In this document: piece by piece, positions 1 through 9,293 of the stretch
How the letters are laid out: each line of letters opens with the position of its first letter
Numbering within the stretch: the first letter of the stretch is position 1
From: Chryseobacterium cheonjiense
GTDB lineage: Bacteria; Bacteroidota; Bacteroidia; Flavobacteriales; Weeksellaceae
Reading direction: 5' to 3'
Length of the DNA: 64,000 nt
NCBI RefSeq assembly: GCF_012927265.1
Contig: NZ_JABBGF010000001.1
Location: 1,114,502-1,178,501, forward strand
Notes under the pieces: model-generated
What the model was told of the DNA's origin: nothing
The model's database searches: none
Seen by the model: only the letters and a program-made list of their open reading frames with translations
Position numbers and translations under genes: made by a program

Positions 1-1059
1 GATGAAGAACTGTTAGTTCGATCCCATAAATTTATCGGCATTAAGGAATTTCTTTTTTACCGACTCTTTGGTAGCTATCTGGTTGACCATTCCATTGCGT
101 CCGCTACGGGACTATTTGACATACACCAGCTAGCATGGTCGGAATTAGCGTTGAATGTAGCAGGAATCTCTGCCGAACAACTATCGACGCCCGTACCTGT
201 TGATCATGTTACAAGATTGCTGGATCCAGATATCGCAGCCTCTATGCACATCCCCGAAGGTACCACATTTGTTATTGGCGGTGGTGATGGTTGTCTGGCC
301 AATTTGGGGGTCGGGGCTGTGAAACCGGGAGTCGCTTCTGTGACGATTGGCACCAGCGGAGCGATACGGGTAACCTGTCCTCTGCCAAACCCGGAGCAAA
401 AGCAACGGTTATTTAGCTATCTCCTTAGACCGAATGAATATATCGTTGGGGGAGCTGTTAATAATGGGGGTATTTTGCGGAGCTGGTTCCGGGATACCTT
501 CTTGGACGAATCGATCGGAAAAATACAGGATAAAGATGCTGACGCTTTATTAAACGAAATGATCGATTCCATCGATCCGGGATCAGAAGGCTTGATTTTT
601 TTGCCCTATTTAACTGGTGAACGTGCCCCGCACTGGAATTCCAATGCAAAAGGCGTTTATTTTGGAATACAGTTGCAACACACAAAGGCCCACTTTGCTC
701 GTGCAATGATGGAGGGCATGCTGTTCGCCATCTACAGCGTAGGAATTGCGTTGGAGGAAAACACCGGCCCTATTCACAAAATATATGCAAGTGGCGGTTT
801 AGCGCGTTCTCAGAATCTGGTTCAAATGTTAGCAGATATTTTCAACAAGCCTGTTTTCATTAAAAACACCGTAGAAAGCTCTGCATGGGGAGCGGCACTC
901 ATAGGTATGGCAGCACTAGGCATTGAGGTTAAGGAGCCAATCACAGAGGCAGATAATGCTGAACAAATGTATATACCGAGAGGAGAAAATCATGCTGTGT
1001 ATGTAAGAAATTTTGAACAATTTCAGCGACTTTACCATAAACTAGAAGACGAGTTTTAA
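1..1059 (+). CDS. gntK: Gluconokinase, FGGY carbohydrate kinase family (5' end outside window)
   Basis: Cytoplasmic kinase that phosphorylates gluconate to 6-phosphogluconate for the pentose phosphate or Entner-Doudoroff route. The frame is open from base 1, so the true start lies upstream and the ATG at 151 is internal; 352 residues are visible. Seen: the FGGY ATPase-fold signatures, including VTIGTSGAIRV, a glycine-rich GGGDGCLANLGVG stretch, the LPYLTGERAPHW segment and the C-terminal YASGGLARSQ motif that contacts nucleotide. Full family members are near 490-500 residues, so roughly the N-terminal third is missing. The next gene, 15 bases downstream, is a gluconate permease, which is why gluconate is preferred over xylulose or glycerol as substrate; the specificity itself is inferred from context. 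Confidence 0.85.
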   Translation, partial: DEELLVRSHKFIGIKEFLFYRLFGSYLVDHSIASATGLFDIHQLAWSELALNVAGISAEQLSTPVPVDHVTRLLDPDIAASMHIPEGTTFVIGGGDGCLANLGVGAVKPGVASVTIGTSGAIRVTCPLPNPEQKQRLFSYLLRPNEYIVGGAVNNGGILRSWFRDTFLDESIGKIQDKDADALLNEMIDSIDPGSEGLIFLPYLTGERAPHWNSNAKGVYFGIQLQHTKAHFARAMMEGMLFAIYSVGIALEENTGPIHKIYASGGLARSQNLVQMLADIFNKPVFIKNTVESSAWGAALIGMAALGIEVKEPITEADNAEQMYIPRGENHAVYVRNFEQFQRLYHKLEDEF

Positions 1060-1074
1060 ATTAAATCCACCGCT

Positions 1075-2397
1075 ATGCCTTTAATCATTATCGTATTTGG
1101 AGTGGTTATGCTGCTCATTTTAGTAACTGTGATCAGACTAAACACTGTATTTTCCTTGCTTATAACTTCTATCGCTGTAGGCTTTGCCATGCGAATGAGC
1201 GTTGAGGAGATTCTTAAATCTGTTGAAACCGGCGCAAGCAGTACGATGGGACAATTAGGACTTTTGTTGGCCTTTGGATCAGTTCTTGGAAAACTGATGG
1301 CAGAAGGCGGTGCGGCAGAGCGTATTACAACGGTATTGACAGCGGTATTTGGCAAAAAGAATTTACCGTGGGCTATGGTGCTTACAGGTTTTTTGGTTGG
1401 CATACCGTTATTTTATAATGTTGGATTTATCGTATTGGTGCCATTTGTTTTTATGGTTTGTGCGTCCAACAAATTGCCCATGCTATACGTAGCCATTCCA
1501 CTATTGGCAGCCCTATCCGTAACGCACGGTTATCTGCCTCCCCACCCGGGAGCTATGGCCATAGCACTTACCTTTAAAGCTGACATAGGCTTGACAATGG
1601 CCTATGGCATGATAGTGGCGATTCCTGCAATTCTTATTGGCGGGCCGTTATTTGGACGAACCCTTAAAGGCATCGCAACGAATCCGCCCCCGGAACTTTT
1701 TCCTCAAAAGCGTCAGGATGCCGAAGGGAGGCTTCCGGGGTTTGGAATTAGTCTGCTCACAGGCCTGTTTCCAGTATTGCTGATCGCGTTGGGGTCTTTT
1801 TCTCATTTACTATTGCCGGAAACGTCACGTTGGCTGATAGCTTTACAGTTTGTAGGAGATCCTGTTATTGCGTTAATGATTGCCTCCCTATTAGCAATGT
1901 ACACAATGGGCATTCGTCAGGGTAAAAGCTTAAAGCAACAGTCAGAGAGTGTGGAAGAAGCCTTCCGCGGCATAACCATGATCCTGTTTATTATTGCAGC
2001 ATCCGGCGTTTTCAAACAGATACTGGTGGATAGTGGCGTAGCCAACTATATCGCGAATTTGACAAACGATCTCAGTCTATCGCCGCTGGTATTAGCATGG
2101 TCTATCGCAGGGATTATCCGCCTGGTTATCGGTTCAGCTAGTGTTGCCGGGCTTACGGCGGCGGGTATTATGCTACCTATCGTACAGGCTGGCCATGTTA
2201 CTCCTGAATTAATGGTCTTGGCAACCGGCGCAGGCAGCCTGATGTTCTCACACGTTAATGATCCGGGTTTTTGGATGTTTAAATCTTATTTTGGAGTTAG
2301 TATAAAGGATACATTTCGCTCCTGGACGCTTATGGAAACCATAGTGTCCATTACCGGATTAGCTGGCGTACTAATATTACAATGGCTGGGAGTATAA
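1075..2397 (+). CDS. gntP: Gluconate:H+ symporter, GntP family
   Basis: Inner-membrane permease that imports gluconate with protons. The 440-residue length and about a dozen hydrophobic segments match the GntP family. Recognisable features are the N-terminal membrane pair followed by the amphipathic MSVEEILKSVETGASSTMG stretch, the conserved THGYLPPHPGAMAI loop near residue 150, and the C-terminal GSASVAGLTAAGIMLP segment. It starts 15 bases after the kinase stop and is surely co-transcribed, giving an import-then-phosphorylate unit. No regulator of the pair is visible in the window; it may lie upstream of base 1. Related GntP members carry idonate or glycerate, so exact substrate is inferred. 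Confidence 0.9.
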   Translation: MPLIIIVFGVVMLLILVTVIRLNTVFSLLITSIAVGFAMRMSVEEILKSVETGASSTMGQLGLLLAFGSVLGKLMAEGGAAERITTVLTAVFGKKNLPWAMVLTGFLVGIPLFYNVGFIVLVPFVFMVCASNKLPMLYVAIPLLAALSVTHGYLPPHPGAMAIALTFKADIGLTMAYGMIVAIPAILIGGPLFGRTLKGIATNPPPELFPQKRQDAEGRLPGFGISLLTGLFPVLLIALGSFSHLLLPETSRWLIALQFVGDPVIALMIASLLAMYTMGIRQGKSLKQQSESVEEAFRGITMILFIIAASGVFKQILVDSGVANYIANLTNDLSLSPLVLAWSIAGIIRLVIGSASVAGLTAAGIMLPIVQAGHVTPELMVLATGAGSLMFSHVNDPGFWMFKSYFGVSIKDTFRSWTLMETIVSITGLAGVLILQWLGV

Positions 2398-2407
2398 TCA
2401 CCAATGG

Positions 2408-2437
2408 ATTCTATTCGCCCACGGATTCAAATAGAAT
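2408..2437. terminator. Weak hairpin after gntP
   Basis: ATTCTATT (2408-2415) and AATAGAAT (2430-2437) form a perfect 8-bp inverted repeat 10 bases after the gntP stop. There is no clean T-run, so it may be a weak terminator or only a transcript-end stabiliser. Confidence 0.35.
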
Positions 2438-2789
2438 ATAAATACTCATCTTTTCAATATTTACATTTCAAAGTAGCTGAGAATATGCTACTCTGAGTAA
2501 AATATTAATTCACAAATGAGAAATAGTACAATGAAATCGTTTATATTGACAGCAGAGCGCTACGTATTATGGTATAGATGTCGGACCATAAATTAAAAGA
2601 CGATTTCACAATAATTTCGAACGAATATAACAAAATGTGTATGCTGAAAAATAGTATAAAATGATTAAGCTCTGCTCAGATGAAGCAAATCTAATATGTA
2701 TTAAAAAATCATTTATCAGTAAAAAAGTAACTTTTTAATTTACACAGTTAGTGAGACACTACCTTTAAATTGTAGATCCATTCTTTGCT
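2438..2789. other. AT-rich intergenic spacer
   Basis: About 350 bases between the convergent gntP transcript and the minus-strand gene at 2790-3842. I see no ORF with family resemblance, no strong hairpin and no repeat here. Confidence 0.5.
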
Positions 2790-3842
2790 TTATATATTAA
2801 TTTTTGCATCTTCTGTATATCTACCATCAGGGTAAAGGCTCAAGTAATACTGCGACCATTTTATCTTATCGTTATCTTTTTCCATTAGCAACTCACATAC
2901 TTCCCAAATATTATAATCAACAATGTTATCGATAGAATATCCATTGTTGTATGCCATTACATAATAGTCTAATGCTGTTTTGTAGTCCTCTTGGTAAAAG
3001 TAAAATTCTCCAATAATGTTTTCTACTGAACCTCTTTCAACTTTGTCAACTAGGCTTCCAGCTATTGCTTTTGCTTCGTCCAATTGTTTATCTTCTAAAA
3101 TTTTGTGAACTTTATTATAGGTAGAAAAAATAACCTTCCAGCATTCCTCTGCAAGATGTTCTACAAAATCTCTAAAATATCTGACACCTTTAATAGTATA
3201 GAAAGTATCATCGGGTTGATTCGCCACTTTTTCCCTGCAATACCCGTATTCACCCCGTGGGTAATTTTGATCATTAGGAATAAATTGCAGGATTTCTTTG
3301 GTCAGAGGATTATATGCTGTAAGCTTTCCTCTGTATGCACTAGCAAAAACTATTAACTCTTCATGATTTATCCTATCCTGCAATGGAATATTATTTTTCG
3401 TACAAGCTAATTCATAATCTATTCCCCAATCACCAAAACCTTTCGTACATCGATATTTTGTAAAAATAAATTGTTGTAGTAAAAAAAAATTATGGTTAAA
3501 ATAACCATAATCAGTAGCAATGCCACCTATTTGACTCAACACCAGCTGGTGTTCGTCTATAATGTCTAACTCCTGATCCCTAACATCTTTAAAAACACTT
3601 AGCCAACCACAACTTTTGCCTTTATGAGTCCATGAGAAAAGTGTATGCGGCTCTTGATCTATTTCTAAGTTCAATACTCGTGCGGTATTGATCAACGCTG
3701 TCATTTTTGGAAATGTGTTCTGAAATTCCTTACTCAATTCAAAATCGGTATTTAAAATTTTTATTTCCGTGGCTTTGTCATGATAACCATATACCATTCG
3801 CAACCTCTTTAAGTCAAAGTTTTCTTCTGTATTATTATTCAT
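2790..3842 (-). CDS. Unknown protein, 350 aa, repeat-like C-terminus
   Basis: I do not recognise the family. The protein is soluble, has no signal peptide, and contains a central region with aromatic and glycine motifs (FGDWGIDYE, RGEYGYCREK) that looks like a folded domain of SUKH/SMI1 type, though this is only an impression. The C-terminal 100 residues (FYFYQEDYKTALDYYVMAYN onward) look like one or two TPR-type helical hairpins. It is followed on its 5' side by a decayed partial copy of its own 3' end (3880-4055). Neither neighbour suggests a pathway. SUKH-fold immunity proteins are often orphaned from toxins in this phylum; that reading is an inference with low support. Confidence 0.6.
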   Translation of the reverse strand: MNNNTEENFDLKRLRMVYGYHDKATEIKILNTDFELSKEFQNTFPKMTALINTARVLNLEIDQEPHTLFSWTHKGKSCGWLSVFKDVRDQELDIIDEHQLVLSQIGGIATDYGYFNHNFFLLQQFIFTKYRCTKGFGDWGIDYELACTKNNIPLQDRINHEELIVFASAYRGKLTAYNPLTKEILQFIPNDQNYPRGEYGYCREKVANQPDDTFYTIKGVRYFRDFVEHLAEECWKVIFSTYNKVHKILEDKQLDEAKAIAGSLVDKVERGSVENIIGEFYFYQEDYKTALDYYVMAYNNGYSIDNIVDYNIWEVCELLMEKDNDKIKWSQYYLSLYPDGRYTEDAKINI

Positions 3843-3863
3843 CTGTTTATTTAATTTGCGAAT

Positions 3864-4055
3864 TCATGAGAATCTTCCTTTACACATTAATTTTTTGTAT
3901 TTCAGTATACTCACAATTGGGTATAAACTCAGATATTGTTGTTCCCATATTGGTTTATCGTCAGGAGTGAATTTATATTCATAAAGAAATTGTTTTTTCT
4001 GCCCAAAGATCAGGAATGATATAAGAAATAAAAATAAAGTCTCTGTACGCTTCAT
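3864..4055 (-). pseudogene. Chimeric relic: signal-peptide start joined to a decayed copy of the 2790-3842 gene end
   Basis: The 63-codon frame begins with a signal-peptide-like segment (MKRTETLFLFLISFLIFGQ) and a YEYKF motif seen near the start of GLPGLI-type secreted proteins. It then runs into IWEQQYLSLYP, which matches IKWSQYYLSLYP at the C-terminus of the neighbouring gene. Reading one frame over after the proline codon gives NCEYTEIQKINV-stop (stop at 3880-3882) against DGRYTEDAKINI-stop in the intact gene, so one base has been lost. This is therefore a frameshifted duplicate end, probably left by a recombination between tandem paralogues. An expressed small protein is unlikely but possible. 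Confidence 0.6.
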
Positions 4056-4298
4056 CGTTATCAGGTTTGGAACGTAAATATAGCATTTAATTCCTAAAGT
4101 TTTTACTCGAAAAATTTAATCGCTTCCACAATATTTACAAATTATATTTTGCTATAGATGAATTAATTATAGAATCTATATTTGGTATTTTATCATTTCG
4201 TCTTGTACATTATCATTTTTTTCTGTAATTGACATTACTGGCTGAAATATTCCAGTTTGAAACAGGTGTCGTCATGTCAATACTCTTGCATTAAGTGA

Positions 4299-4471
4299 CT
4301 GCAACTACCGAATAGAGAAGGCTGAAAACTTTCACAAGAATAAAAAAACAATGAATTTTGGCCTTGGAACCAAACTGTAAATCAATAGATTTTTAATGAA
4401 ATAAAGCTACTGCAACTACAGACTAAAGCGCTCAAAAAACTTTCACAAGAATAAAAAAACAATGAATTTTG
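4299..4471. repeat. Imperfect direct repeat with a perfect 36-bp core
   Basis: Copies at 4299-4360 and 4410-4471 begin with CTGCAACTAC and share an identical 36-base core (4325-4360 and 4436-4471) that includes ACTTTCACAAGAAT and ends AATGAATTTTG. The copies start 111 bases apart in the 503-base spacer ahead of the 4559 gene. They could be duplicated promoter or leader DNA; nothing else is seen in that spacer. Confidence 0.75.
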
Positions 4472-4558
4472 AACTGTGAAAAACAAGAATAGTATGGCAG
4501 TTTCAAAAAAAATCCATGAAACTAAAACAAATTTATAAACAAATACAAAAACAACACA

Positions 4559-5434
4559 ATGGCTATAAGAGATAAAAATACATTAAAAACATTTTTTGAA
4601 AAAGGAGACATTCCTACGCAAAATCAATTTGTAGATCTAATAGACTCCTTCAAACATCAAAACGACACTAATGTCGTTCTGCTCACCGACCGAGAAATAG
4701 TATCAATAGCAAATCGGATAGCAACCATTAACAATGGATTTGTTGAATACTATTTTGACAATATGAGCAATTTATTAATTAAATTGAATGTAGCTCAAGA
4801 AAATCAAGAAAATCAAGAGATAGAAATCAGATGCGACATACATGATAATGGCGATGTAAGAAAGCAATACTTTGTTGGTAATGGACCTTATACTGTTACT
4901 ATAAAAGAATTTGAAAGCGAAACATTACAAGCCAATGAATACTATTATTTGTATTATGAAACAAGTCTATATGACAGCATCGATAGACTTATTGGACACA
5001 AATTACCAACTATGTTCAATGGTTTTGAATTCGGCAAACTAGATGGAAGGAGCTTTCATTTTTACATTTCGAAACAAAATTTCGGAAAAGAATTAAACGT
5101 ACTGCATACCAATATTAAGTTCATTAATAAAACAGATATTCCTATTGAATATAAATCCCAGAGTACTAATTGGCGCGACATCTATAGGAAAGAAAACAGC
5201 GTAACCGCTCATTATGACCAATGGGATTATTTATACTTCAGTTACAATGCAGACATGACAAAAGAACATTATACTATTGAGTGCAGTGTTTATGATACCG
5301 ACACAAACGAATTATTAATAATTGACTACCTAGAGCCCGGCATCAATTACAGACATTTTGGGAACAGTAGTGATAGTGAAGGAAACAGGGCAGACAAAGC
5401 GAGGAATATTGCAATAGAATGTATAAAAGTATAA
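4559..5434 (+). CDS. Unknown protein with tail-fibre-like N-terminal segment
   Basis: A 291-residue protein without signal peptide. Its first 30 residues (LKTFFEKGDIPTQNQFVDLI) follow the pattern of a short segment common at the start of Bacteroidota phage tail-fibre-like and structural proteins, in which a helix precedes a T-x-x-Q-F-x-x-L-I-D-S motif. A Glu/Asn-rich linker (around residues 80-90) is followed by beta-rich sequence with many Tyr and Phe. There are no neighbouring phage genes, so it is either an orphan or a standalone member of that family. The start ATG follows an A-rich leader typical of this phylum; the duplicated 36-bp sequence lies just upstream and may carry its promoter. 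Confidence 0.6.
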   Translation: MAIRDKNTLKTFFEKGDIPTQNQFVDLIDSFKHQNDTNVVLLTDREIVSIANRIATINNGFVEYYFDNMSNLLIKLNVAQENQENQEIEIRCDIHDNGDVRKQYFVGNGPYTVTIKEFESETLQANEYYYLYYETSLYDSIDRLIGHKLPTMFNGFEFGKLDGRSFHFYISKQNFGKELNVLHTNIKFINKTDIPIEYKSQSTNWRDIYRKENSVTAHYDQWDYLYFSYNADMTKEHYTIECSVYDTDTNELLIIDYLEPGINYRHFGNSSDSEGNRADKARNIAIECIKV

Positions 5435-5483
5435 TCCAAATGGATCAACAGTTTGGATTTGGAGCTTCCCCTCACCTAAAAGT

Positions 5484-5665
5484 ATGATTTTACAAAGAAG
5501 GATAGAAGAAGCTAAATATTTACTGAGATATACCAGCAATGACATGTCAACGATAGCTTACCTACTTATTTCGGGGAGCCAGCCCATTTTAATAATCTTT
5601 TTAAAAAAATGTCTGGCTTTACTCCTTTAGCGTTCAGAAAGTTTTACAGATATTCTGAATATTAG
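5484..5665 (+). pseudogene. AraC-family regulator C-terminal relic, frameshifted
   Basis: The frame from 5484 reads QRRIEEAKYLLRYT...STIAYLL, the linker and start of the second AraC helix-turn-helix. The motif HFNNLFKKMSGFTPLAFRKF then continues in another frame to the stop at 5663-5665. The two halves are the conserved end of an AraC/XylS DNA-binding domain separated by at least one indel near 5575-5585. The N-terminal part is gone; only a possible ASPHLK trace lies just upstream. It is not expected to make a functional regulator. The remaining bases to 5916 show nothing else recognisable. Confidence 0.7.
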
Positions 5666-5916
5666 TATATAATCTTATATTGCTCAGCGACAATAGGAAA
5701 ATCGCTATTCTCAAAATCATTTCAAGTGATAATTTATCAGGTGCTAACTAAGATTTGTTATATGTTTAGAGTATAGAACAGTACATCAAAATATCCGCGG
5801 ATGGACAATAGCTTCATTGCTAAAAGTAAAAATATCATAATTAACCATTCAGAACAATAGTTATTCTAACCAAAATGAGTACTATGCATTTGTTTGCACC
5901 AGTTTGTGATTAGCCG

Positions 5917-6417
5917 TTAAATACCTGTGTTGATAAAATAAGTTGCGAGATCTGTATTAGAAAAGTTGGTAAACCCTGTTTGTCTTAGTAGCGTAACCAA
6001 TTGTCCACGATGATAGGTGGCATGGTTGATGAAGTGCAGAAATGTTTCCCAAAATATCATCTGGCCCTGTTTTCCGTTAGGATATATAAACGTTATAGGA
6101 TCCATATATTCTTCTTCCGGATAGTTTTCAATAACCATTTGTAAGTCGACCGATGATCTTTCCCAAACTTTTATCAGATCCTCCCTGGTGCCTTGAAACG
6201 TCTTAGAAAAATACACCGGATCAGTTTCTTTGTTCCAAAAGTCAATCCATATTTTTTTTGCGCTGACCATATGAACAGCTGTTTCTCTGACACCGCTAAA
6301 GCTACTTGAAATAGGCTGCACCCATTGCTCTTCACTGATCTGATTTAACCATTCCATAATCATTGCATCAGTCCAATTGTTGTAATTGACTAATGCTGTA
6401 AAATACTTTTTTGTCAT
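5917..6417 (-). CDS. DinB-fold (YfiT/DUF664-like) putative metal-binding protein
   Basis: A 166-residue four-helix-bundle protein of the DinB/YfiT superfamily. Seen: the metal-ligand pattern with a histidine in helix 2 (ETAVHMVSAKKIW, near residue 49) and the C-terminal HFINHATYHRGQLVTLLRQTG motif, where two histidines spaced H-x3-H-R-G-Q complete the site. Family members are thiol-dependent hydrolases or transferases, often stress-linked, and are not related to the DNA polymerase DinB. Length matches the family. It stands alone on the minus strand, 52 bases downstream of the PEBP-like gene, and may share its transcript. Substrate cannot be inferred. Confidence 0.85.
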   Translation of the reverse strand: MTKKYFTALVNYNNWTDAMIMEWLNQISEEQWVQPISSSFSGVRETAVHMVSAKKIWIDFWNKETDPVYFSKTFQGTREDLIKVWERSSVDLQMVIENYPEEEYMDPITFIYPNGKQGQMIFWETFLHFINHATYHRGQLVTLLRQTGFTNFSNTDLATYFINTGI

Positions 6418-6469
6418 TTCTTAAATTTTTATATGGATTAAAAGCAAGTTGTTGCGCATTTAGCATAAC

Positions 6470-7012
6470 TTATTTTTTTTGTCCGTAAACGATGATGGAT
6501 GCTTTCTGAATGGTAGAAAAGAACATATTGAATCCTACAGAGGCCGGTGTGGCATTTTTATCCAGATCCAATGTTTTATTTAAAGCATAAACAGTAATTA
6601 GATATCTATGGGCCGGACCATCATTTGGCGCTGCTCCCGCATATCCGGGCGTTCCCATATCCGTGTTGCTCTGGACGGCCTGTCCAGGCATCAGCTTGTT
6701 GGAAATATTTCCGGCGTCAGACTTCAGCTCGGTAACATTTGCAGGAATGTTGAAGACCACCCAGTGCCAGAAACCACTTCCTATAGGCGCATCGAGGTCA
6801 TACATGGTCACGGCGAAGCTTTTTGTTCCTTCAGGAGTATTTTCCCAATAAAGTTCCGGAGATTTATTCTCTCCGGTATAGCCCATCCCGTTAAGATAGT
6901 GCTTGTTGGTAAACTGTCCACCCAGTTCTCTGCTTTTAAGTGTAAATGTTTGGGCGAATGTGGCTGTTGTGGCGATAACAGCCATCATGAATGTTAAGAA
7001 TGTTGTTCTCAT
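6470..7012 (-). CDS. Secreted YbhB/YbcL-type PEBP-family protein
   Basis: A 180-residue phosphatidylethanolamine-binding-protein fold member with an N-terminal signal peptide (about 20 residues, ending TTATFAQ). The two family motifs are present: YDLDAPIGSGFWHWVVFNIP around residues 70-90 and GPAHRYLITVYALN around residue 130. These line the small anion-binding pocket. The mature protein is probably periplasmic or exported. Bacterial members have no settled enzymatic role, so ligand binding is the most that can be said. The AraC regulator gene lies about 110 bases upstream on the same strand. Confidence 0.9.
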   Translation of the reverse strand: MRTTFLTFMMAVIATTATFAQTFTLKSRELGGQFTNKHYLNGMGYTGENKSPELYWENTPEGTKSFAVTMYDLDAPIGSGFWHWVVFNIPANVTELKSDAGNISNKLMPGQAVQSNTDMGTPGYAGAAPNDGPAHRYLITVYALNKTLDLDKNATPASVGFNMFFSTIQKASIIVYGQKK

Positions 7013-7122
7013 TTTTGATCTGTTTTAATTTGTTAAATGTCTTGTTATTAACACTTAACAAAGTTACAGACCTAAATTCGTGATCTTATTGAGCTAACGA
7101 TCCAAAAAGTGTTGCTGGAAGC

Positions 7123-7983
7123 TCATTCTGAGAGTTGGTATTGCTTAGGGGTAACGCCATATATTTTTTTAAATGCCTGTACAAAGCTTGAAAGGTTTTC
7201 GTAGCCCAGATCTTCGTAGATCTCACTGGCTTTTAATCCTTGCTGTTTCAGAAGTTTAGCAGCCTTCTGCATTCGGGACTTGAAAAACCACTGTTTGGGA
7301 GCATCATTGAAGATCTTGGTGAACTTTCTTTTGAATGTGGAGATGCTCATGTTACAGAGAAACGCCAGTTCTTCCACGGTCACGCCAGTGTCCATATGGA
7401 TATTTACGATCTTTCTGATCAATGCATCTTCATCCCATTCTTCGCATAATGATTTGAAGTAGGGAAGCAGGGACTTGTCCTGTAAAAGGTACATCATAAG
7501 CTCTTCAAACTTCAGACGCAGAACATGGTCAGTATTTAAATTTTGGTTGCTCAGAGCAATCTGCAGATTGGAAATAAAGTTGTCGATATAAGCATCTTTC
7601 TTAATTGATCTTGGTTCTACTTCAAGCTGATGATAACTCTTTACATTAGAATTTTTTGATGCCGGATAACTGTTAAAGAAGTCTTTGAAGACTTCTGTGC
7701 TTACAAACAGCAGGATACTTTTATACTGCCCGTCCTGAGCCAGTTTCTCACTCATAAGGCAATTACCATAAGGCAGAAAAAAGAATGAAGTATTGTCAAT
7801 ACCTTGCGTTCCGGATGCATAGCTGACCACCTTTTCACCTTCCAACAGGAAACTGAATAGATGCCAGTCCAAAATGATGCGGGATTTGATGCTCGGTTTT
7901 TTAGATTCATAAGAACATGCAAACACCTTCCTTTCATCATCATTCTGAGAACTTAAGCCCTGTGGTAATACGAGTTCTTCCAT
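7123..7983 (-). CDS. AraC-family transcriptional regulator
   Basis: A 286-residue regulator. Residues 1-165 form a cupin-like effector domain without recognisable ligand motif. The last 100 residues hold the double helix-turn-helix: first motif VEELAFLCNMSISTFKRKFT, then RMQKAAKLLKQQGLKASEIY and the second motif YENLSSFVQAFKKIYGVTPKQY. It sits 54 bases downstream of the dehydrogenase gene at 8038-8901, on the same strand, and ahead of the PEBP-like gene, so it may control either. No operator was identified. Its complete domain contrasts with the AraC relic at 5484-5665. Confidence 0.9.
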   Translation of the reverse strand: MEELVLPQGLSSQNDDERKVFACSYESKKPSIKSRIILDWHLFSFLLEGEKVVSYASGTQGIDNTSFFFLPYGNCLMSEKLAQDGQYKSILLFVSTEVFKDFFNSYPASKNSNVKSYHQLEVEPRSIKKDAYIDNFISNLQIALSNQNLNTDHVLRLKFEELMMYLLQDKSLLPYFKSLCEEWDEDALIRKIVNIHMDTGVTVEELAFLCNMSISTFKRKFTKIFNDAPKQWFFKSRMQKAAKLLKQQGLKASEIYEDLGYENLSSFVQAFKKIYGVTPKQYQLSE

Positions 7984-8037
7984 AACAAGAGAGAGTTATA
8001 TTTCTAATTAAACGGATCTTTTTGAATTACAAATTTG

Positions 8038-8901
8038 TCATGATGGGGTGTGTTCATCCAAAGACTTCTTGACTGCAATCACATCCTGATTACCATAATG
8101 AACGGCTGCTGATTGAAATTCCTGTAATGCGAGGTTTCCCATATCCCTGAGAATATTCTCCTGTTTTGCAAGATCAAGGTCTTTGGCAAGATGCTTGAGT
8201 GCAAAGGCTGCATTAAAATTTCCGCTGGTGAGGATATCGCCCTTGGCTTTTAAAAAGATATTGGAAAGGGCGCTGTTATTAAGCAGGGTCAAAAACTTAT
8301 CCAGTTTGATACCTTTAGACTCCGTTGCCAATACCGCTTCTGCGAATCCCTGCGTAAAAATGGCCAGCAGACTGTTGATGATGAGCTTCAATTCATTCCC
8401 GGAACCTGACGGTCCAACGTATATTGACATTTTTCCCAGCATATCAAAAACAGGGGCTATCTCGTCAAACACTTTCTCGTCTCCTCCGCCCAGAATGACC
8501 AGCTGTCCCTGTTCGGCCTGCATAACGCTTCCCGATACCGGAGCATCGATAAGTGTTGCGCCCTTTTCATTTACAATTTCCGCAAGGGATCTGTTGATAC
8601 CCGGCGATACTGTGCTCATATTGACGAATACTTTTCCTGAAAGTTCTCCTTTAAGCAATCCGTCCGGGCCTGAAAAAATCTCCTGTACAGCTTGATCATC
8701 AGAAACCATAATAAAAATACAGTCGCTTTTGGATATGACCTCTACGGGGGTTCTTACTGCTGTTGCGCCTAAATCTACCAGCTCAGTTGATTGCTCAATT
8801 GTGCGGTTATAAACCGTAACATGATAATTTTGCTCTAATAGTCTTCTGACCATTGGTTTTCCCATCGTTCCTAAACCGATCCATCCTATATTCATTGCCA
8901 T
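8038..8901 (-). CDS. NAD(P)-dependent beta-hydroxyacid dehydrogenase family oxidoreductase
   Basis: A 287-residue enzyme of the 3-hydroxyisobutyrate/tartronate-semialdehyde/glyoxylate reductase family. Seen: the N-terminal Rossmann motif GWIGLGTMGKPMVRRLL, the substrate-loop motif DAPVSGSVMQAEQGQLVILG near residues 115-140, and the catalytic lysine in GSGNELKLIINSL near residue 170. The C-terminal all-helical domain is complete. The protein probably begins MAMNIGWIG; a start two codons later is equally possible. The substrate is not determinable; proximity to an AraC regulator suggests inducible expression in response to a small organic acid, but that is inference. Confidence 0.88.
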   Translation of the reverse strand: MAMNIGWIGLGTMGKPMVRRLLEQNYHVTVYNRTIEQSTELVDLGATAVRTPVEVISKSDCIFIMVSDDQAVQEIFSGPDGLLKGELSGKVFVNMSTVSPGINRSLAEIVNEKGATLIDAPVSGSVMQAEQGQLVILGGGDEKVFDEIAPVFDMLGKMSIYVGPSGSGNELKLIINSLLAIFTQGFAEAVLATESKGIKLDKFLTLLNNSALSNIFLKAKGDILTSGNFNAAFALKHLAKDLDLAKQENILRDMGNLALQEFQSAAVHYGNQDVIAVKKSLDEHTPS

Positions 8902-9293
8902 TTTATCTTTAAGTATTATTCTTTATTTTTTTGCCTGTCAGCTTAAATAAGCCAACAGTAAAGATAGATGTTTTATTTGATGGAATAGAATGCCGGACGT
9001 TCGAAAAGTGTTGCCGGAAGTTCAGGAATGGTTATATTTATTGATATCAAACAACTCGAAATATTGTGTTTTAATTGAAATTTTAAAAAAGTAACATAAA
9101 ATCGAACTCCGTCATATCTAGAACGAAATTGTGAAAGTATAAATGACTGAGGTGAAGAAAGGGATTTTCAATAAAATAAATATATTCAAATTGAAGTCGC
9201 TAGCGACTAACCTCTATCAGTTCTATGATTCATATAGCATCGCACTTATTTATGTTGTTTGTTTTTCTTATAGGAAGTACGTCAATGCCGATA
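8902..9293. other. Spacer without recognised gene
   Basis: About 390 bases upstream of the dehydrogenase. It presumably contains the minus-strand promoter for the 8901-5917 gene group. A plus-strand frame from 9143 overlaps the next real gene antiparallel and shows no family resemblance; I see no repeats or strong hairpins. Confidence 0.5.
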
